Both the position numbers and the translations under genes were made by a program. Below, piece by piece: positions 62,304 through 64,000 of a stretch of 64,000 nt of DNA. The DNA lies in contig JBKHXX010000057.1 in NCBI GenBank assembly GCA_046565765.1, forward strand, positions 62,001-126,000. Reading direction: 5' to 3'. Below the pieces are notes generated by a model. It was given only the letters and a program-made list of their open reading frames with translations, made no database searches and was not told where the DNA came from. This stretch comes from JBFMCT01 sp046565765. GTDB lineage: Bacteria; Actinomycetota; Acidimicrobiia; Acidimicrobiales; AC-14. Every line of letters begins with the position of its first letter. The first letter of the stretch is position 1.

Positions 62304-63935
62304 GTGGCCGACCCGACCCGCACGCCGGAGTGGCAGGCCCTGGCCGAGCATCACGCCGCCCTGAGCGACGTCCACCTGCGGCAGCTGTTCGCGTCCGACC
62401 CGGCCCGGGGCGAGACCATGGCCGCCACCGCCGGCGACCTGTACCTCGACTACTCGAAGAACCGGGCGACGGCGGAGACCGTGCGGCTGCTGGTGGCCCT
62501 GGCCGAACGAGCCGGTCTCAGGCAGCGGATCGACGCCATGTTCGCGGGCGAGGCCATCAACACCACCGAACGCCGCGCCGCCCTCCACGTGGCCCTGCGG
62601 GCCGCACCCGGCACGTCGATCGTTGTCGACGGAGCCGACGTGGTGCCGGGCGTCCACGACGTCCTGGGGCGGATGGCCACCTTCGCCGAGCAGGTGCGGT
62701 CGGGAAAGTGGCGCAGCTTCACCGGGCGGCGCATGGCCAACGTCATCAACATCGGGATCGGTGGGTCCGACCTGGGCCCGGCCATGGCCTACGAGGCGCT
62801 CAAGGACTTCAGCGACCGGGGGCTCACGGCCCGGTTCGTGTCCAACGTGGACGGGTCCGCGTTCTGGGAGGCGACTCGGGACCTCGACCCGGCCGAGACC
62901 CTCTTCGTGGTCTCGTCCAAGACGTTCACCACGATCGAGACGCTCACCAACGCCCACACCGCCCGGGAATGGCTGGTGGCGGCCCTCGGGGAGGACGCCG
63001 TCCGGCACCACTTCGTGGCGGTCTCCACCAACGCCCTCCAGGTGGCCGAGTTCGGCATCGACCCGGAGAACATGTTCGAGTTCTGGGACTGGGTGGGGGG
63101 CCGCTACTCCTACGACTCGGCCATCGGCCTGTCGCTCATGGTGGCCATCGGGCCGGACAACTTCACCGACATGCTGGCCGGCTTCCGCTCGATGGACGAG
63201 CATTTCCGCACCGCTCCGTTCGACCGCAACCTGCCCGTGCTGCTGGGCCTGCTCGGTCTCTGGTACCGCAACTTCTTCGGCCTCCAGACCTCCGCCGTCC
63301 TCCCCTACAACCAGGAGCTGGACCGCTTCCCGGCCTACCTCCAGCAGCTCGACATGGAGAGCAACGGGAAGTCGGTGACGTTCGACGGCGCACCGGTGAC
63401 GTGGGACACCGGAGCGGTGGTCTGGGGAACGCCCGGCACCAACGGCCAGCACGCCTACTACCAGCTGCTTCACCAGGGCACCACCGTCGTCCCCTGCGAC
63501 TTCGTGGGCTTCGTCGAGCCGAACCACCACGTCGGCGGGCACCACGACCTGCTGATGGCCAACTTCTTCGCCCAGACGGAGGCGCTGGCCTTCGGGAAGA
63601 CGGAGGACGAGGTGGCGGCCGAGGGCGTGCCGCCCCACCAGCTTCCGCACCGGGTCTTCGCCGGCAACCGCCCCACCAACACGATCCTCGCCCCCCGGCT
63701 GACCCCGAACGTGCTGGGCCAGCTCGTCGCGCTCTACGAGCACAAGGTGTTCACCCAGGGGACGATCTGGCAGGTCAACTCCTTCGACCAGTGGGGGGTC
63801 GAGCTGGGCAAGGTGCTGGCCCACCGCATCCAGCCCGAGCTGACCGCCGCCGACGAGCCCGATCTGGCCCACGACAGCTCCACCAACGCCCTCATCCGCC
63901 GCTACCGCTCCGCCAGGCGGTCGAGCTCCGCGTAG
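62304..63935 (+). CDS. pgi: glucose-6-phosphate isomerase
   Basis: The 543-residue enzyme has the family segments NIGIGGSDLGPAMAYEAL, ENMFEFWDWVGGRYS and SFDQWGVELGKVLA, with the catalytic Glu in SLMVAIG-flanked and NGKSV/HQGT regions. It interconverts glucose-6-phosphate and fructose-6-phosphate. The GTG start follows the AAA+ stop by three bases. Confidence 0.97.
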   Translation: MADPTRTPEWQALAEHHAALSDVHLRQLFASDPARGETMAATAGDLYLDYSKNRATAETVRLLVALAERAGLRQRIDAMFAGEAINTTERRAALHVALRAAPGTSIVVDGADVVPGVHDVLGRMATFAEQVRSGKWRSFTGRRMANVINIGIGGSDLGPAMAYEALKDFSDRGLTARFVSNVDGSAFWEATRDLDPAETLFVVSSKTFTTIETLTNAHTAREWLVAALGEDAVRHHFVAVSTNALQVAEFGIDPENMFEFWDWVGGRYSYDSAIGLSLMVAIGPDNFTDMLAGFRSMDEHFRTAPFDRNLPVLLGLLGLWYRNFFGLQTSAVLPYNQELDRFPAYLQQLDMESNGKSVTFDGAPVTWDTGAVVWGTPGTNGQHAYYQLLHQGTTVVPCDFVGFVEPNHHVGGHHDLLMANFFAQTEALAFGKTEDEVAAEGVPPHQLPHRVFAGNRPTNTILAPRLTPNVLGQLVALYEHKVFTQGTIWQVNSFDQWGVELGKVLAHRIQPELTAADEPDLAHDSSTNALIRRYRSARRSSSA

Positions 63936-64000
63936 CCCCGGGCCACCGCCTCGCGAAGCACCTCCCCCGACCACGGCCAGCGCTCGCCGTAGGCGGCCAG
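63902..64000 (-). CDS. C-terminal end of a minus-strand gene (partial)
   Basis: The last 99 bases read as 32 codons and a stop on the minus strand, overlapping the pgi 3' end by 34 bases. The residues (RWPWSGEVLREAVARGYAEL) are helical and not random-looking. Too short to name. Confidence 0.45.
   Translation of the reverse strand: MAAYGERWPWSGEVLREAVARGYAELDRLAER

Noticed and set aside
61560..63974. 804-codon minus-strand open frame over pgi
   Set aside because: It is antisense to pgi and the AAA+ gene and has low-complexity Gly/Val/Glu composition.

Overview
The window is a GC-rich chromosome segment from an actinomycete-type bacterium (Actinomycetota). The evidence is a WhiB-family regulator, a GlnR-type regulator beside two type-I glutamine synthetases, an Mrp/IscA/SufR-like iron-sulfur group, the ATP-grasp/alpha-E/transglutaminase operon, a CsoR regulator, GTG/TTG starts and many leaderless promoters (TANNNT 6-9 nt before the start codon). 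A deep lineage such as Acidimicrobiia is a guess; no rRNA or other placement marker is present.

Layout. 1-2.7 kb: the end of an ABC exporter, a pentapeptide-repeat-like protein and a PIN/ribbon-helix-helix toxin-antitoxin pair. 2.8-6.4 kb: nitrogen assimilation (glnA on the minus strand, a glnA2-like gene plus glnR on the plus strand). 6.4-10.7 kb: a DsbA-like protein, RidA, IscA-type carrier, SufR-like regulator and Mrp ATPase, a VOC protein and FxsA. 10.7-14.1 kb: a catalytically dead-looking trypsin-fold protein and a class A PBP. 14.1-17.1 kb: selA-selB. 17.1-21.7 kb: WhiB, an NfeD-like protein without its catalytic Ser/Lys, two ArsA/GET3-like ATPases, a STAS protein and a single receiver domain.

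A tRNA-Pro(CGG) gene at 21.77 kb has its 3' part duplicated at 23.46 kb. Between the copies lie an integrase remnant, a Phd/PIN toxin-antitoxin pair and a frameshifted AbrB-like antitoxin. This is a small decayed integrative element. From there to about 40.3 kb everything looks accessory: a 1990-residue secreted PKD-domain protein, an FAD/NAD oxidoreductase, a TetR/HExxH divergent pair, a SRPBCC protein, and an unusual peptide locus. The peptide locus holds a 61-aa precursor-like peptide with a PqqD-like/M50 intramembrane protease, a degenerate GGDEF protein, a 50-aa peptide whose predicted cleavage leaves a seven-residue tail, and an 805-aa XRE/NB-ARC/TPR regulator. I regard this peptide-protease-sensor arrangement as the best candidate for an undescribed system.

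40.3-49.3 kb: an SQR-like flavoprotein, a 1611-aa helix-hairpin-helix protein with a C-terminal HEIVH site, a hemerythrin-like protein, a small START-like protein and a Rieske protein. 49.4-52.8 kb: the ATP-grasp/alpha-E/transglutaminase operon. 52.9-58.9 kb: two small membrane or exported proteins, glgC, glgA, a DedA-PAP2 fusion, CsoR and a GNAT protein. 58.9-63.9 kb: central sugar metabolism (phosphatase, rpiB, 6-phosphogluconate dehydrogenase, a GNAT-AAA+ fusion, pgi). The window ends inside a minus-strand gene.
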